A stretch of DNA of 63,523 nucleotides from Rhodopseudomonas sp. AAP120. GTDB taxonomy: Bacteria; Pseudomonadota; Alphaproteobacteria; Rhizobiales; Xanthobacteraceae. Location: the NCBI RefSeq assembly GCF_001295845.1, contig NZ_LJIC01000079.1, positions 1 through 63,523 on the forward strand. The letters are read 5' to 3'. A program made the translations under genes and the position numbers. This document shows, in pieces, positions 36,703 to 46,752 of the stretch (within the stretch, counting starts at the first letter, position 1; each line of letters begins with the position of its first letter). A model generated the notes under the pieces. It searched no databases. It worked only from the letters and a program-made list of their open reading frames with translations, and was not told where the DNA came from.

Positions 36703-37742
36703 GGCACCAGCACGGCCCGGCCGTGGATGCGGCCATGGTGCAGATCGTGTAGCGCGTCGTTGGCGGCGCTGAGCTTGTATTCCTTGGTGTGAAGCTGCAC
36801 GAGGCCGCGATCCGCGAGCTTCATCAGCTCGACCAGTTCGGCATAGCTGCCGACCAGATTGCCCACGATGGTCTTTTCGGTGGTGATCAGGTCGATGGTC
36901 GGCAGCTCGATTTTGCCGCCGTAGCCGACCACGTAGTAGAAACCATCGTTCGCCGTCATCGCCAGACCGCGGGCGACCGCCTCGCCCTCGCCGACGAAGT
37001 CGATCACGGCTTCGGCGCCGCGCCCGCCGGTCAGCGCCAGCACCGCTTCGACCTCGTTGCCGTCGGCCTTGACCAGATGATGTGCGCCGCAGGTCTTGGC
37101 GAGTTCGAGCGACTTGTCGTCGCGATCGACCACGATGATTTCGGCGGCGCACAACGCCGCCAGAACCTGAATGCCGATATGGCCGAGGCCGCCGGCGCCG
37201 ATCACCGCCGCATACTGGCCGGGAAGCAGATGCCGCGATGCCTTCTTCGCAGCGCGATAGGCGGTGAGGCCGGCGTCGGTGTAGGGAGCGACGTCCTTCG
37301 GCGCCAGCGTCTTCGGCAGCTTGATCAGCGAGCGCTGCCCGGTCAGCAGATATTGCGCGTAGCCGCCATTGGTGTTGATGCCCGGAAACGCGCTGTCGTC
37401 GGCGTGCATGTCGTTGCCGCGTCGGCACGCCAGGCAATGACCGCTGGTGACCAGCGGATGGCAGATCACCGGATCGCCGACCTTGATGCCTTCGACACCG
37501 GGGCCGATCGCCTCGACCCAGCCGGCGTTCTCGTGGCCCATGATGTAAGGCAGGTTGACGTCAACCTTACTGCGCCAAATGCCTTCGACGATATGCAGGT
37601 CGGTGCGGCATACACCCGCGCCGCCGATCCGCACCACCACGTCGGACGGCCGCGTGATCTTCGGATCCGCGACGTCTTCGTATTTGACGAATTCCTTCGC
37701 CGTCAGCTTCTCGTCGAATGCATGCAGAACCGCGGCTTTCAT
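36699..37742 (-). CDS. Zinc-type NAD(P)-dependent alcohol dehydrogenase
   Basis: A 347-residue medium-chain dehydrogenase. Catalytic zinc ligands are C45 (GVCRTDLH) and H70/E71 (GHENAG). The nucleotide-binding motif is GAGGLGHIG. Of the four structural-zinc cysteines only C103 and C106 remain; G109 and S117 replace the others, so the structural zinc site is probably lost. It is the first gene of the operon, behind a sigma-54 promoter. It would oxidise the alcohol made by the monooxygenase, as the adh genes of propane operons do. Confidence 0.93.
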   Translation of the reverse strand: MKAAVLHAFDEKLTAKEFVKYEDVADPKITRPSDVVVRIGGAGVCRTDLHIVEGIWRSKVDVNLPYIMGHENAGWVEAIGPGVEGIKVGDPVICHPLVTSGHCLACRRGNDMHADDSAFPGINTNGGYAQYLLTGQRSLIKLPKTLAPKDVAPYTDAGLTAYRAAKKASRHLLPGQYAAVIGAGGLGHIGIQVLAALCAAEIIVVDRDDKSLELAKTCGAHHLVKADGNEVEAVLALTGGRGAEAVIDFVGEGEAVARGLAMTANDGFYYVVGYGGKIELPTIDLITTEKTIVGNLVGSYAELVELMKLADRGLVQLHTKEYKLSAANDALHDLHHGRIHGRAVLVP

Positions 37743-37812
37743 CGACCCTTCGCTCCCTGAAATTTATTTTTTGTTCTGTCGCCTCGTTGGTGGCGGGCGA
37801 CGAACTAACAAC

Positions 37813-37828
37813 AGCAAGAGCCGTGCCA
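37813..37828 (-). promoter_or_regulatory. Sigma-54 (-24/-12) promoter of the monooxygenase operon
   Basis: On the minus strand the sequence reads TGGCACGGCTCTTGCT, an almost ideal match to TGGCACG-N4-TTGC, with GG and GC ten bases apart. Transcription would start near 37802, about 60 bp before the alcohol dehydrogenase ATG. Two sigma-54 activator genes flank the operon. Confidence 0.9.
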
Positions 37829-37906
37829 CGCGACTAACAGGCTGAGCTACATGGCTTTCTCGACAGCCACACGGCGTCGCGACGATCCGCACCGGATCAT
37901 CACGTT

Positions 37907-37932
37907 GAACATTGATGTTCCGCGACGGAACA
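37907..37932. promoter_or_regulatory. Overlapping palindromes, candidate activator-binding site (UAS)
   Basis: GAACAT-TG-ATGTTC (37907-37920) and TGTTCCG-CGA-CGGAACA (37916-37932) are two perfect palindromes sharing the TGTTC half-site. They lie about 80-105 bp upstream of the sigma-54 promoter, the normal distance for an enhancer-binding protein. They also lie just before the second activator gene, which may therefore regulate itself. Confidence 0.7.
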
Positions 37933-38040
37933 CTTCTCGCCCCGAACCGCCGATTTGGAATTTTGCTTAGTTGGAATATGTTGAAGTTCGAACGCCGCAA
38001 CGAGAAGCCGAACACGGCTCGCGGGACGGAGGAACGTCGG

Positions 38041-39942
<1,902 letters not shown>

Positions 39943-39976
39943 CGGCTCACGTCGCACACTAGCAGGGAGGATGTCC

Positions 39977-40426
39977 GTGTTCGAACCGCAGAACAATCTC
40001 GAAGCGCTGATGCAGGCCGCGGCCCGAGACCCCGGCGCCGCGCCGGCGTTCTACGAAGCGCTGCTGAAGAGCGAGATCTACATCCTGGTGCCCGAGGCGC
40101 CGGTCGCACCCGGCGAAAGCCGCACCTTGCAGCCGCAGGAGACGATCAACGTCGCCACCGTCGAATTCCAGGGCCTGCGCTGGCACCCGGCCTTTACGTC
40201 GAAATCGCGCATCTCCGAATACGTCAAGGAGCCAGAGAGCTGCCTCGGCGCAGTCGCCGAGGACCTGTTCGCGATGCTGCCGGGCTCGAACTTCTGGCTC
40301 AATCCATCGTCCGAATGCCAGAAGCCGCTTCCCGCCTCGGAGATCGAGATGATCACCGGCGGCAGCATCTTCGCCTCGGCCGGCGCTAAGGCCGGCAGGC
40401 AACGCCGCCCGTCCCGCAAGAGCTGA
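39977..40426 (+). CDS. SseB family protein
   Basis: A 149-residue soluble protein with an SseB-type N-terminal domain (AAPAFYEALLKSEIYILVPE, INVATVEFQGLRWHPAFTSK, SCLGAVAEDLFAML). The family is sometimes linked to type III secretion or enhanced serine sensitivity, but its role is unclear here. GGGAGG abuts an ATG at 39971 with no spacer, while the GTG two codons later has six bases of spacing, so GTG at 39977 is the more likely start. It may share a transcript with the activator upstream. Confidence 0.82.
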   Translation: MFEPQNNLEALMQAAARDPGAAPAFYEALLKSEIYILVPEAPVAPGESRTLQPQETINVATVEFQGLRWHPAFTSKSRISEYVKEPESCLGAVAEDLFAMLPGSNFWLNPSSECQKPLPASEIEMITGGSIFASAGAKAGRQRRPSRKS

Positions 40427-40572
40427 GTCACGTCGCCCCCTCGTCCGGCGCGCACCGGACGCGGTCGGCGCGTCGGATCGATACCCGCAGCGACTTGGCC
40501 GGAAGGCACAGACGCGCCACAGCGGCCGCCACCGCCGCGTCGATTGGTCAACTATTTCAGTGAATTGTTGGA

Positions 40573-40658
40573 TGGTGGGGGAGGCAGGACTCGAACCTGC
40601 GAAGCCATGAGGCGGCTGATTTACAGTCAGCTCCCTTTGCCACTCGGGACACTCCCCC
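40573..40658 (-). tRNA. tRNA-Tyr (anticodon GTA)
   Basis: An 86-nt gene with a long variable arm. The acceptor stem GGGGGAG / CTCCCCC is perfect, the anticodon loop CTGTAAA gives GTA, the T arm has GGTTCGAGTCC, and CCA is encoded at the 3' end. Confidence 0.97.
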
Positions 40659-40857
40659 GCCCGTGCCGCCGACCGTACGCCTGTGGCAGGCAAAACCGGA
40701 ACCGGACAGCCGCAGCGAGCCCGCGGGCGGGCCTGCAACGCGGCGCGGTTATGGGCGATACCGGGGGGACAAGTCAACCAATCCCATGACAATTTCTCTA
40801 CACATCAAGCCGCATGGGGAAATTGCCTTGGCGGCGGCCGCGTGGGACAAGCGCGCG

Positions 40858-41676
40858 ATGAGTCCGAAAGACCGAAATCCACGCTTTCAGCGCCGTGACG
40901 ACCGCCCGCGCGGCGGTCCGCCGCGCTTTGCGGCCCGCGGCCCGCGCGCACGCGAGCCCGAGGGCATCGCGATTCTGTACGGCTGGCACACCGTCACGGC
41001 GGCGCTCGCCAACCCGAAGCGCCGCATCCGCAAGCTGCTGCTGACCGAGAACGCCGCGCGCAAACTCGCCGACGAGGGCATCGTCACCAAAGCGCCGACC
41101 GAAATCGTCCGCCCCGGCGACATCGACCATCGGCTCGGGCCGGACGCGGTGCATCAGGGCATGCTGGCGGAAGCCGATCCGCTGGATGGGCCTTCGATCG
41201 ACACCCTTCCCTCCGACGGCATCGTGCTGGTGCTCGACCAGATCACCGACCCGCACAATGTCGGCGCCATCCTGCGCTCGGCCGCGGCGTTCGCCGTCAA
41301 GGCGATCGTCACCACCGCGCGGCACAGCCCGGAAGCTACCGGCGTGCTGGCGAAATCCGCTTCGGGCGCGCTGGAGCTGGTGCCGCTGGTGCTGGTGCAG
41401 AACCTCGCCCGTGCGCTCACCGAGCTGAACAAGCGCGGCTTCCTCACCGTCGGCCTCGACAGCGAAGGCAGCGCCGATCTCGCCGCGGTGGAGCTGCACG
41501 CGCCGCTGGCGCTGGTGCTCGGCGCCGAGGGCAAGGGCCTGCGGCAGCTCACGCGCGAGACCTGCAGCGTGGTGGCGCGGCTCGACATGCCGGGCGAAAT
41601 CAAGAGCCTCAACGTCTCCAACGCCGCCGCCCTGGCATTGTACATCGGTGCCAGCCGGCTCGGCTTGATGCGCTGA
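40858..41676 (+). CDS. rlmB: 23S rRNA (guanosine-2'-O-)-methyltransferase RlmB
   Basis: A 272-residue SPOUT methyltransferase that methylates the ribose of G2251 in 23S rRNA. A basic N-terminal tail (RNPRFQRRDDRPRG) leads into the substrate-binding domain (ILYGWHTVTAALANPKRRIR). The knotted catalytic domain has VLVLDQITDPHNVGAILRSA, LVLGAEGKGL and IKSLNVSNAAALALY. ATG at 40858 (MSPKDRNPR) is preferred; an earlier in-frame ATG at 40786 would add 24 residues. Confidence 0.95.
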   Translation: MSPKDRNPRFQRRDDRPRGGPPRFAARGPRAREPEGIAILYGWHTVTAALANPKRRIRKLLLTENAARKLADEGIVTKAPTEIVRPGDIDHRLGPDAVHQGMLAEADPLDGPSIDTLPSDGIVLVLDQITDPHNVGAILRSAAAFAVKAIVTTARHSPEATGVLAKSASGALELVPLVLVQNLARALTELNKRGFLTVGLDSEGSADLAAVELHAPLALVLGAEGKGLRQLTRETCSVVARLDMPGEIKSLNVSNAAALALYIGASRLGLMR

Positions 41677-41745
41677 CCCGTTTTCGGATCAGACGACGCC
41701 CGCCCGCATCGCTGCGGACGGGCGTTCGTCGTTCGGTCGAGCCGA

Positions 41746-42267
41746 TCAGTAATTGCGGCGCAGCACCGGACCGTGCGGACGGTGATAGCGCGACGCGCCG
41801 TCATGACCGCGATAGGCGCCGTGATACATCGCGGCGCGACGGTGATGCCGGACGTGGCGGCCGCCATAGCTGTACACCACCGGACCGGTCGCCACCGGCC
41901 CACCGACATATTGATGCGTCATCGCGTTGGCGTAGACGCCGCCGGTGTAAGCCGAACCGGTGCGCCACACCGAGACCGGGCGATCGTCATAAGTCGCGAC
42001 CGGCGCGAAATTGCCCGGGCCCGAATAGGTCGGTCCCTGGTTGACGTAGTAGTAGCGCGTCGGATCGGGCAGACGTTCGAACGCCGCGGAGCCATAGCCG
42101 GCACCGTAGCCGTAATCGTACGGCACCATGGCCGGCGAGCCGCAGGCGCTGACCGCGCACGGCGCGCAGGATCCCGCGAACAGGCCGCCGCCACAAGCCA
42201 GCGCCGGCGCGGCGCTGACGGTCACGACGGCCACCGCCGCCATCAAACCCGAGATCATCTGACGCAT
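41746..42267 (-). CDS. Exported Tyr/Gly/His-rich protein, unknown function
   Basis: A 173-residue protein with a signal peptide (about 1-24, ending APALA). The mature part opens with a cysteine-rich stretch (CGGGLFAGSCAPCAVSACG), continues with Gly/Tyr-rich sequence and ends with a His/Arg-rich tail (GGRHVRHHRRAAMYHG). Such low-complexity cell-envelope proteins are common in Rhodopseudomonas and Bradyrhizobium. GGAGAGTAAC before the ATG fixes the start at 42267. Metal binding by the His tail is possible but unproven. Confidence 0.82.
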   Translation of the reverse strand: MRQMISGLMAAVAVVTVSAAPALACGGGLFAGSCAPCAVSACGSPAMVPYDYGYGAGYGSAAFERLPDPTRYYYVNQGPTYSGPGNFAPVATYDDRPVSVWRTGSAYTGGVYANAMTHQYVGGPVATGPVVYSYGGRHVRHHRRAAMYHGAYRGHDGASRYHRPHGPVLRRNY

Positions 42268-42350
42268 GTTACTCTCCGGATGGACGCTGTTTTGGGTTCG
42301 TTGTCGTTGTGATCGGTCGGCCCGCGAGGTCGGCGCGGTCGCAAACAGGC

Positions 42351-42842
42351 CTAGCCGCGCGGCCCGCGGAAATTCGGTGGCGGCAACCGACCGCCGCCCT
42401 CGTCCAGCGGCGGCGCGATGATCACCTGTGGCGGATCCATCGGCACCGGCGGCGGGGTCGGCTGCGGCGGCCGCGATTCGACCTCCCAGGATTGACGGAA
42501 GCTCTCGGCCGGCTTCGGCAAAGGCCGATCCGCCGGCGGTTCGATCTCCAGCCGGCCGTAGCCCGGCAGGCGGTTCGAGCCGGGATAATAGTGGCCGACC
42601 TCCGGCAGGCGGACCGGCCGGCTGCCGTAGAACGTCGGCTGCCGGTGCACGCCGCGCTCCAGCCCCCAATCGCCCTCGACCACCGTATAGGACACGTCGC
42701 GGCCGTTGATGATGATCGGCACCCCGGGGCGGCCGGGAATCACCACGCCGAAGCCGCCGCTGTCGGCGCAGGCAGGCGCCACGGTCGCAGTCACGAGCAG
42801 AATCGCCAACGCGGCGCGCGGGGTCGCAGGTTTCATAGCCAT
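42351..42842 (-). CDS. Exported proline-rich protein, unknown function
   Basis: A 163-residue protein with a signal peptide (about 1-26, ending APACA). The mature part (GGFGVVIPGRPGVPIIINGR, then DVSYTVVEGDWGLERG) has a compact start and then a Pro-rich C-terminal half (PPQPTPPPVPMDPPQ). ATG at 42842 or two codons later are both possible; no clear ribosome site is seen. It is 83 bp upstream of the preceding exported protein on the same strand, so the pair may form an envelope operon. Confidence 0.78.
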   Translation of the reverse strand: MAMKPATPRAALAILLVTATVAPACADSGGFGVVIPGRPGVPIIINGRDVSYTVVEGDWGLERGVHRQPTFYGSRPVRLPEVGHYYPGSNRLPGYGRLEIEPPADRPLPKPAESFRQSWEVESRPPQPTPPPVPMDPPQVIIAPPLDEGGGRLPPPNFRGPRG

Positions 42843-43067
42843 GGCACCGAGGGTAGTTGAAAAGCTTGCCGGATGAGTTAAGGCGCCGGAGCGAAGCGCC
42901 GGTAAGCCTAACGCACGACGCGGAATCCGGGTCCGATCGCTCGGCGTGACCAGCGAATCGTTAACGCGGGGCCTTCGGGCGCCTGCCCGGCGGATGTGAA
43001 ACTTGCGGCCGCGGCCTTGTCGTCACCGGCCGGCGCTGCTAGCTGTCTCGGCATTCAGCATGGCCGG

Positions 43068-43142
43068 GCCGGCGTAGCACAGCGGTAGTGCAGCGGTTTT
43101 GTAAACCGAAGGTCGGGAGTTCGATCCTCTCCGCCGGCACCA
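43068..43142 (+). tRNA. tRNA-Thr (anticodon TGT)
   Basis: A 75-nt cloverleaf. The acceptor stem GCCGGCG / CGCCGGC is perfect, the anticodon loop TTTGTAA gives TGT, the T arm has AGTTCGATCCT, and CCA is encoded at 43140-43142. Confidence 0.96.
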
Positions 43143-43236
43143 TGCCTGACGCGCGAGTCTCCGCGCGCTCTGCTCTCTTCAGCCGACCGACAAACCCGCT
43201 CTAGGAACATCCCGACCCGGAGCGGATTGGGATGGC

Positions 43237-43356
43237 ATGAGCAAAGACAAATTCGACGACCCGAGTCGTAAAGGCAACGAGCCCGCTCCGCTGCTGATGA
43301 TCGCCGTTGCGGTCATCCCGCTGCTGGGCGTCGCGGCCTGGATGCTGCTGGGGTAA
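43237..43356 (+). CDS. Small single-span membrane protein (39 aa)
   Basis: An unlisted short frame reading MSKDKFDDPSRKGNEPAPLL and then one hydrophobic segment (about 20-38, MIAVAVIPLLGVAAWMLLG), ending in TAA. The charged N-terminal tail and single span are typical of small membrane proteins. A purine-rich stretch (TTGGGATGGC) precedes the ATG. Function unknown. Two more tiny membrane proteins follow on the other strand. Confidence 0.7.
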   Translation: MSKDKFDDPSRKGNEPAPLLMIAVAVIPLLGVAAWMLLG

Positions 43357-43459
43357 TTCTGGCGGCGGCTGGCAAGGCACAGCACGACGGCGCAGCGTTC
43401 CGCAGGCTGGCTCTCCCGAAAACGGCTGGGAGCCGGTCTGCTGGTCGTCGCTCGCAGCG

Positions 43460-43573
43460 CTAATGGCGCGACGCGAGCGCCGCCGCGATGCGGCCCTGAA
43501 TCACGACGCCGAGCCAGATCACCAGCGTCGACAACGCGGCAGCGGCGATGACGAGACCATCAACTTCGGACAT
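43460..43573 (-). CDS. Small single-span membrane protein (37 aa)
   Basis: A short frame reading MSEVDGLVIAAAALSTLVIW and continuing LGVVIQGRIAAALASRH before TAG. One membrane span covers about residues 6-26. AAGGATCAGTCCG before the ATG gives a well-spaced ribosome site (AAGGA). Function unknown. Confidence 0.7.
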   Translation of the reverse strand: MSEVDGLVIAAAALSTLVIWLGVVIQGRIAAALASRH

Positions 43574-43760
43574 CGGACTGATCCTTCCTGAGACGGACCC
43601 TTATTCAAGCGGCTCTCTAACCGCGGGACGGGCCGACGGCGATGCGGTTCATCGGCTACTCCGGCGGGCAGCGAAGCGAGCCACCGCCATGATGATTGCC
43701 CTGTCCGGCCAGCGCGGCTTTGATGCCGATCAACTGCGCTGGTTGCCGCCTCGAACCCGC

Positions 43761-43868
43761 CTAGAGCCAGCGCGCCAGCACCACGACATTGACCGCGCAG
43801 GCCACCAGCAGCGCCAGCGTCAGGCCGACCGGGATCCCCTCGAGCAGGGTTTTCGAGATCGTCGTCAT
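43761..43868 (-). CDS. Small single-span membrane protein (35 aa)
   Basis: A short frame reading MTTISKTLLEGIPVGLTLAL and continuing LVACAVNVVVLARWL before TAG, with one membrane span (about 12-33). The ribosome site is weak, so this is the least certain of the three tiny proteins. Confidence 0.55.
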   Translation of the reverse strand: MTTISKTLLEGIPVGLTLALLVACAVNVVVLARWL

Positions 43869-43971
43869 GCGGCGACCATCGGGCGATTCTGGTTCCCGAG
43901 TCCCGCCCGATATTTTTCCGGGAATTTAACACTCGTTAACCTTCGATTCCCAGTCCCTTGAGTCTTCCGCC

Positions 43972-44003
43972 AAACGAAAAAGGCCGGCGCGAAGCCGGCC
44001 TTT
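43972..44003 (-). terminator. Rho-independent terminator of the outer-membrane protein gene
   Basis: On the minus strand AAAGGCCGGC-TTCGC-GCCGGCCTTT (10-bp perfect stem) runs into TTTTTCGTTT. It lies 22 bp after the stop of the beta-barrel gene. Confidence 0.9.
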
Positions 44004-44024
44004 CGGGATGCGAAATGAGCTGTC

Positions 44025-44744
44025 TCAATACTTGGCGACCGCCGGGCCGCCCCAGCCGAACCGATAGTTGATGCCGGCCTTGACGGTGTGGTCGTCGTTG
44101 CGGAACGAGGTGCCGACCACATCGGCCGGACCGCCGGTGAAGTTGGTGTCGCCGAACTTGTAGTACTGGTACTCGACCTTGGCGGACCAGCTCGGCGCGA
44201 ACATGTATTCGAGGCCGGCGCCGACCGTGTAGCCGTCGTTGCGGTTGCCCGAAGTCGAATAGCCCGCGGCCGCGCCGGTGGCGTCGAGCACGCCGAGACT
44301 GGAGTCGCGGAAGGCGTAACCGCCCTTGGCGTAGAGCAGCGCCGGGCCCCAGGTGTAGCCGAGACGGCCGGTGACCGAGCCGAGGCCGCGGGTGTTCTCG
44401 GTCGCGGTGCTGCCGCCGGAGAACAGCACGCCGGTGTTGCTGGCGGCCATCCAGCTGTACTGCGCCTCGATGCCGACCACCCAGTTGGGCGCGAACTGAT
44501 AGTCGAAGCCGCCCTGCACGCCCCCCATAAATCGGCCGGCGTCGCTCTGGATGTTGTTACTTCCGGCGAAGGCTCCGCCGACGTTGCCGCCGATGTAGAA
44601 GCCGGTCCAGTTGTAAACCACTTCGGGCGCCGTATAGGCCGGCGCCGGCGGCGCCTTGGTGTAGGTGCGCGGGCCGAGATCGGCCGCGAATGCGGGCGCG
44701 GTGAGCGCGCAGACCGCGACGGCGCTGAGCAGATACTTCTTCAT
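44025..44744 (-). CDS. Outer-membrane beta-barrel protein (Omp25/RopB-like)
   Basis: A 239-residue protein with a signal peptide (about 1-21, ending APAFAA). A short linker (YTKAPPAPAYTAPEVVYNWT) precedes an 8-stranded barrel (GFYIGGNVGGAFAG, GGVQGGFDYQFAPNWVVGIE) and the C-terminal strand AGINYRFGWGGPAVAKY. This layout is typical of the small porin-like Omp25/Omp31 family of Rhizobiales. GAGGGACACG precedes the ATG and a terminator follows. It is probably an abundant structural envelope protein. Confidence 0.93.
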   Translation of the reverse strand: MKKYLLSAVAVCALTAPAFAADLGPRTYTKAPPAPAYTAPEVVYNWTGFYIGGNVGGAFAGSNNIQSDAGRFMGGVQGGFDYQFAPNWVVGIEAQYSWMAASNTGVLFSGGSTATENTRGLGSVTGRLGYTWGPALLYAKGGYAFRDSSLGVLDATGAAAGYSTSGNRNDGYTVGAGLEYMFAPSWSAKVEYQYYKFGDTNFTGGPADVVGTSFRNDDHTVKAGINYRFGWGGPAVAKY

Positions 44745-44914
44745 CGTGTCCCTCGTTCGATGTCGTCCGATGTGCCCAGAACAAGATGGCGCGAGTTTGG
44801 TTGCCCGGCGGCGAGGCCGCAGCAAGGTTGGAGCCGGAGTGTGACGGCCTCGCAACAGGTCGGAACTCGCCCGCATCTCAAGATTAGTCGCGTCGGGTTG
44901 TGATTTGGTCCGCG

Positions 44915-45313
44915 CTATCGCGACAATTTTTCCAGCTCGGGAAACGGCGCATAAACCGCGGCCGCGCACAGCTCCTGGGCGTTGCCGGCGACGCGATCGA
45001 GCCTGCCGTTGACATGGACGATCGCGATGTCCTGCGGCCGGCCGCCCTGCGGGGTGAAACGCAGACACGACACGAAACGCATCCGGCCGGCGACCTCGCG
45101 CTGCACCGGCTCGGCCATCATCGCGTCGCGCAGACCGACCGGGTTGTTGAGGTAGCTGCGCAGAAACGCCGGGATCTCGCTGCGATAATTCGCCGGAAAC
45201 GGCTGCACGGCGTCGCCGCCGGCATCGGGCGGGGCGGACTCGCCGCCGGTGATACAACCGCCGAGCGTGGCGACGGCGGCGAACGCGAGCACGAAGCGGC
45301 GGGACACGGGCAC
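44915..45313 (-). CDS. Putative lipoprotein, unknown function (132 aa)
   Basis: The lipobox LGGC near residue 20 (FAAVATLGGCITGG) marks a lipid-anchored envelope protein. The mature part carries ANYRSEIPAFLRSYLNNP and ends VYAPFPELEKLSR, with two further cysteines (C82, C115) that could form a disulfide. No enzyme motif is seen. It lies downstream of the exported Ala-rich protein gene on the same strand. Confidence 0.83.
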   Translation of the reverse strand: MPVSRRFVLAFAAVATLGGCITGGESAPPDAGGDAVQPFPANYRSEIPAFLRSYLNNPVGLRDAMMAEPVQREVAGRMRFVSCLRFTPQGGRPQDIAIVHVNGRLDRVAGNAQELCAAAVYAPFPELEKLSR

Positions 45314-45446
45314 GGGGCGGCTCTTGGATTGAACGGAAACGCCGCAGCAATACCCGCTTCGCGCGTTGAATCAAACCCGGCTGCACGCGCAACGTGCCGC
45401 AGCCGCACCGGGGGTGGCGATCCGGTGCGGCCGCAGCGTTCGATCC

Positions 45447-45779
45447 TCAGCCGCGCTTGGGGGCTGCGGGGCGGATCGAAGCCTTCGACAGCTGCTGCTT
45501 GGCGTGGGCCTGGACACCCGCCTTGGCGACATACTGGTGGCCGCGCAGGCTGCTCTGCTTGTTGAGCTTGTGGTGCACGGCGCGGTGGTGATGGCGCGCC
45601 ACCTTGGCCTTCGCCTTGGGCGCGACGTTGGTCTGCGCCAGCGGCGTCGCGGCCGGCTTGGCGGCGTCGGTCGCCGCAGCGGCGGCGGGCGCGGCCGGCG
45701 TCTTGTCGGCCCCGGCGGCGAAGGCCGGCGCGGTGAGCATCGAGACGGCGAGCAGAGCGGCTGACAGGGACTTGATCAT
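45447..45779 (-). CDS. Exported Ala/His/Lys-rich protein (110 aa)
   Basis: A signal peptide (about 1-22, ending APAFAA) precedes an Ala/Pro/Lys-rich chain with a His cluster (KVARHHHRAVHHKLNKQ). Low-complexity, basic, probably periplasmic. GGAGACCATC before the ATG supports the start. I do not recognise a function. Confidence 0.75.
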   Translation of the reverse strand: MIKSLSAALLAVSMLTAPAFAAGADKTPAAPAAAAATDAAKPAATPLAQTNVAPKAKAKVARHHHRAVHHKLNKQSSLRGHQYVAKAGVQAHAKQQLSKASIRPAAPKRG

Positions 45780-46065
45780 GATGGTCTCCTTCGTCGAACG
45801 AAGTTGGTTGCAAAATCACAGCCGGCTGGTGAAGCTTGGACCGTGAGCCCGCCGGCCGGGCCTCCGATCATGTCGCGACGCTAGGCCGCAGCGTTTGAAC
45901 CGAAGCTGAAGTGAAACGGCAGCTCGGGTTCATCCGTATGAACGGCCTGTCAGCTTCGCGGCGGCGTGCGGCCGCGGCGGGAATGAACGGCGGCGCGCGG
46001 GGTTGAAGACGTGCTGATACCTCGGGCCGCCCCATCTGGATCGGCTTGCTACCAGGAGAGAAGCG

Positions 46066-46596
46066 ATGACCGGACGACTGCGACTGCTCGCCTTTGCCCT
46101 GCTCTCGGCCGCGCTGATCGCGCCGCCGGCGCTCACCGCCGCCTATGCGGCCGGCGACTCCACCCCCTCGCCGCCGCCGTCCTCGGACAGCAAGTCCGGC
46201 GACAAGAAGAAGGACAAGAAGTCCGAACGGCAATTCCAGGACGGCTATCGCGCCGCCTATGCGACCGTCTACGACCGTGCCGACTATGCGGCCGCGATCG
46301 ATCAGCTCAAGGCGCTGCACCACGACGACAACGCCTCGGTGGCGACGCTGATCGGCTATTCGTATCGCAAGCTCGGCGATTATAAGCTCGCCCAGGCGTG
46401 GTACGAGCGCGCGCTGAAGACAGATCCGAACCACACCAAGACCTGGCAGTATTACGGCCTGTGGCAGGTCGAACAGGGCAACCGCGAGCGCGCGCAAGTT
46501 CATCTCGACCGCATCGCGGCGCTGTGCGGCAACACGAGCTGCGAGGAATACACCTCGCTCGCCGCCGCGATCGCCGGCGCCGGCGGCTCGTACTGA
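46066..46596 (+). CDS. Exported tetratricopeptide-repeat protein
   Basis: 176 residues with a signal peptide (about 1-27). A charged linker (KSGDKKKDKKSERQFQDGYR) is followed by about three TPR units (YDRADYAAAIDQLKALHHDD, IGYSYRKLGDYKLAQAWYER, YGLWQVEQGNRERAQVHLDR). TPRs mediate protein contacts, so a periplasmic scaffold role is likely. CAGGAGAGAAGCG before the ATG is a good ribosome site. Two cysteines near the C terminus (CGNTSC) could form a disulfide. Confidence 0.85.
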   Translation: MTGRLRLLAFALLSAALIAPPALTAAYAAGDSTPSPPPSSDSKSGDKKKDKKSERQFQDGYRAAYATVYDRADYAAAIDQLKALHHDDNASVATLIGYSYRKLGDYKLAQAWYERALKTDPNHTKTWQYYGLWQVEQGNRERAQVHLDRIAALCGNTSCEEYTSLAAAIAGAGGSY

Positions 46597-46752
46597 TCGC
46601 GTCACAGCCGCAGCGCCCCGCACCGGGCGCTGCGGCCTAGGCGCCGCATCTGCGCGGGCGGCTCGACAATCCGCGGAAACGTCGTATAGACGACGGCGGC
46701 GAAATCCGCTTCCCTCGCGGCGTTTCGAGCCAGAGCCTGTGCCGAGCCCGCC

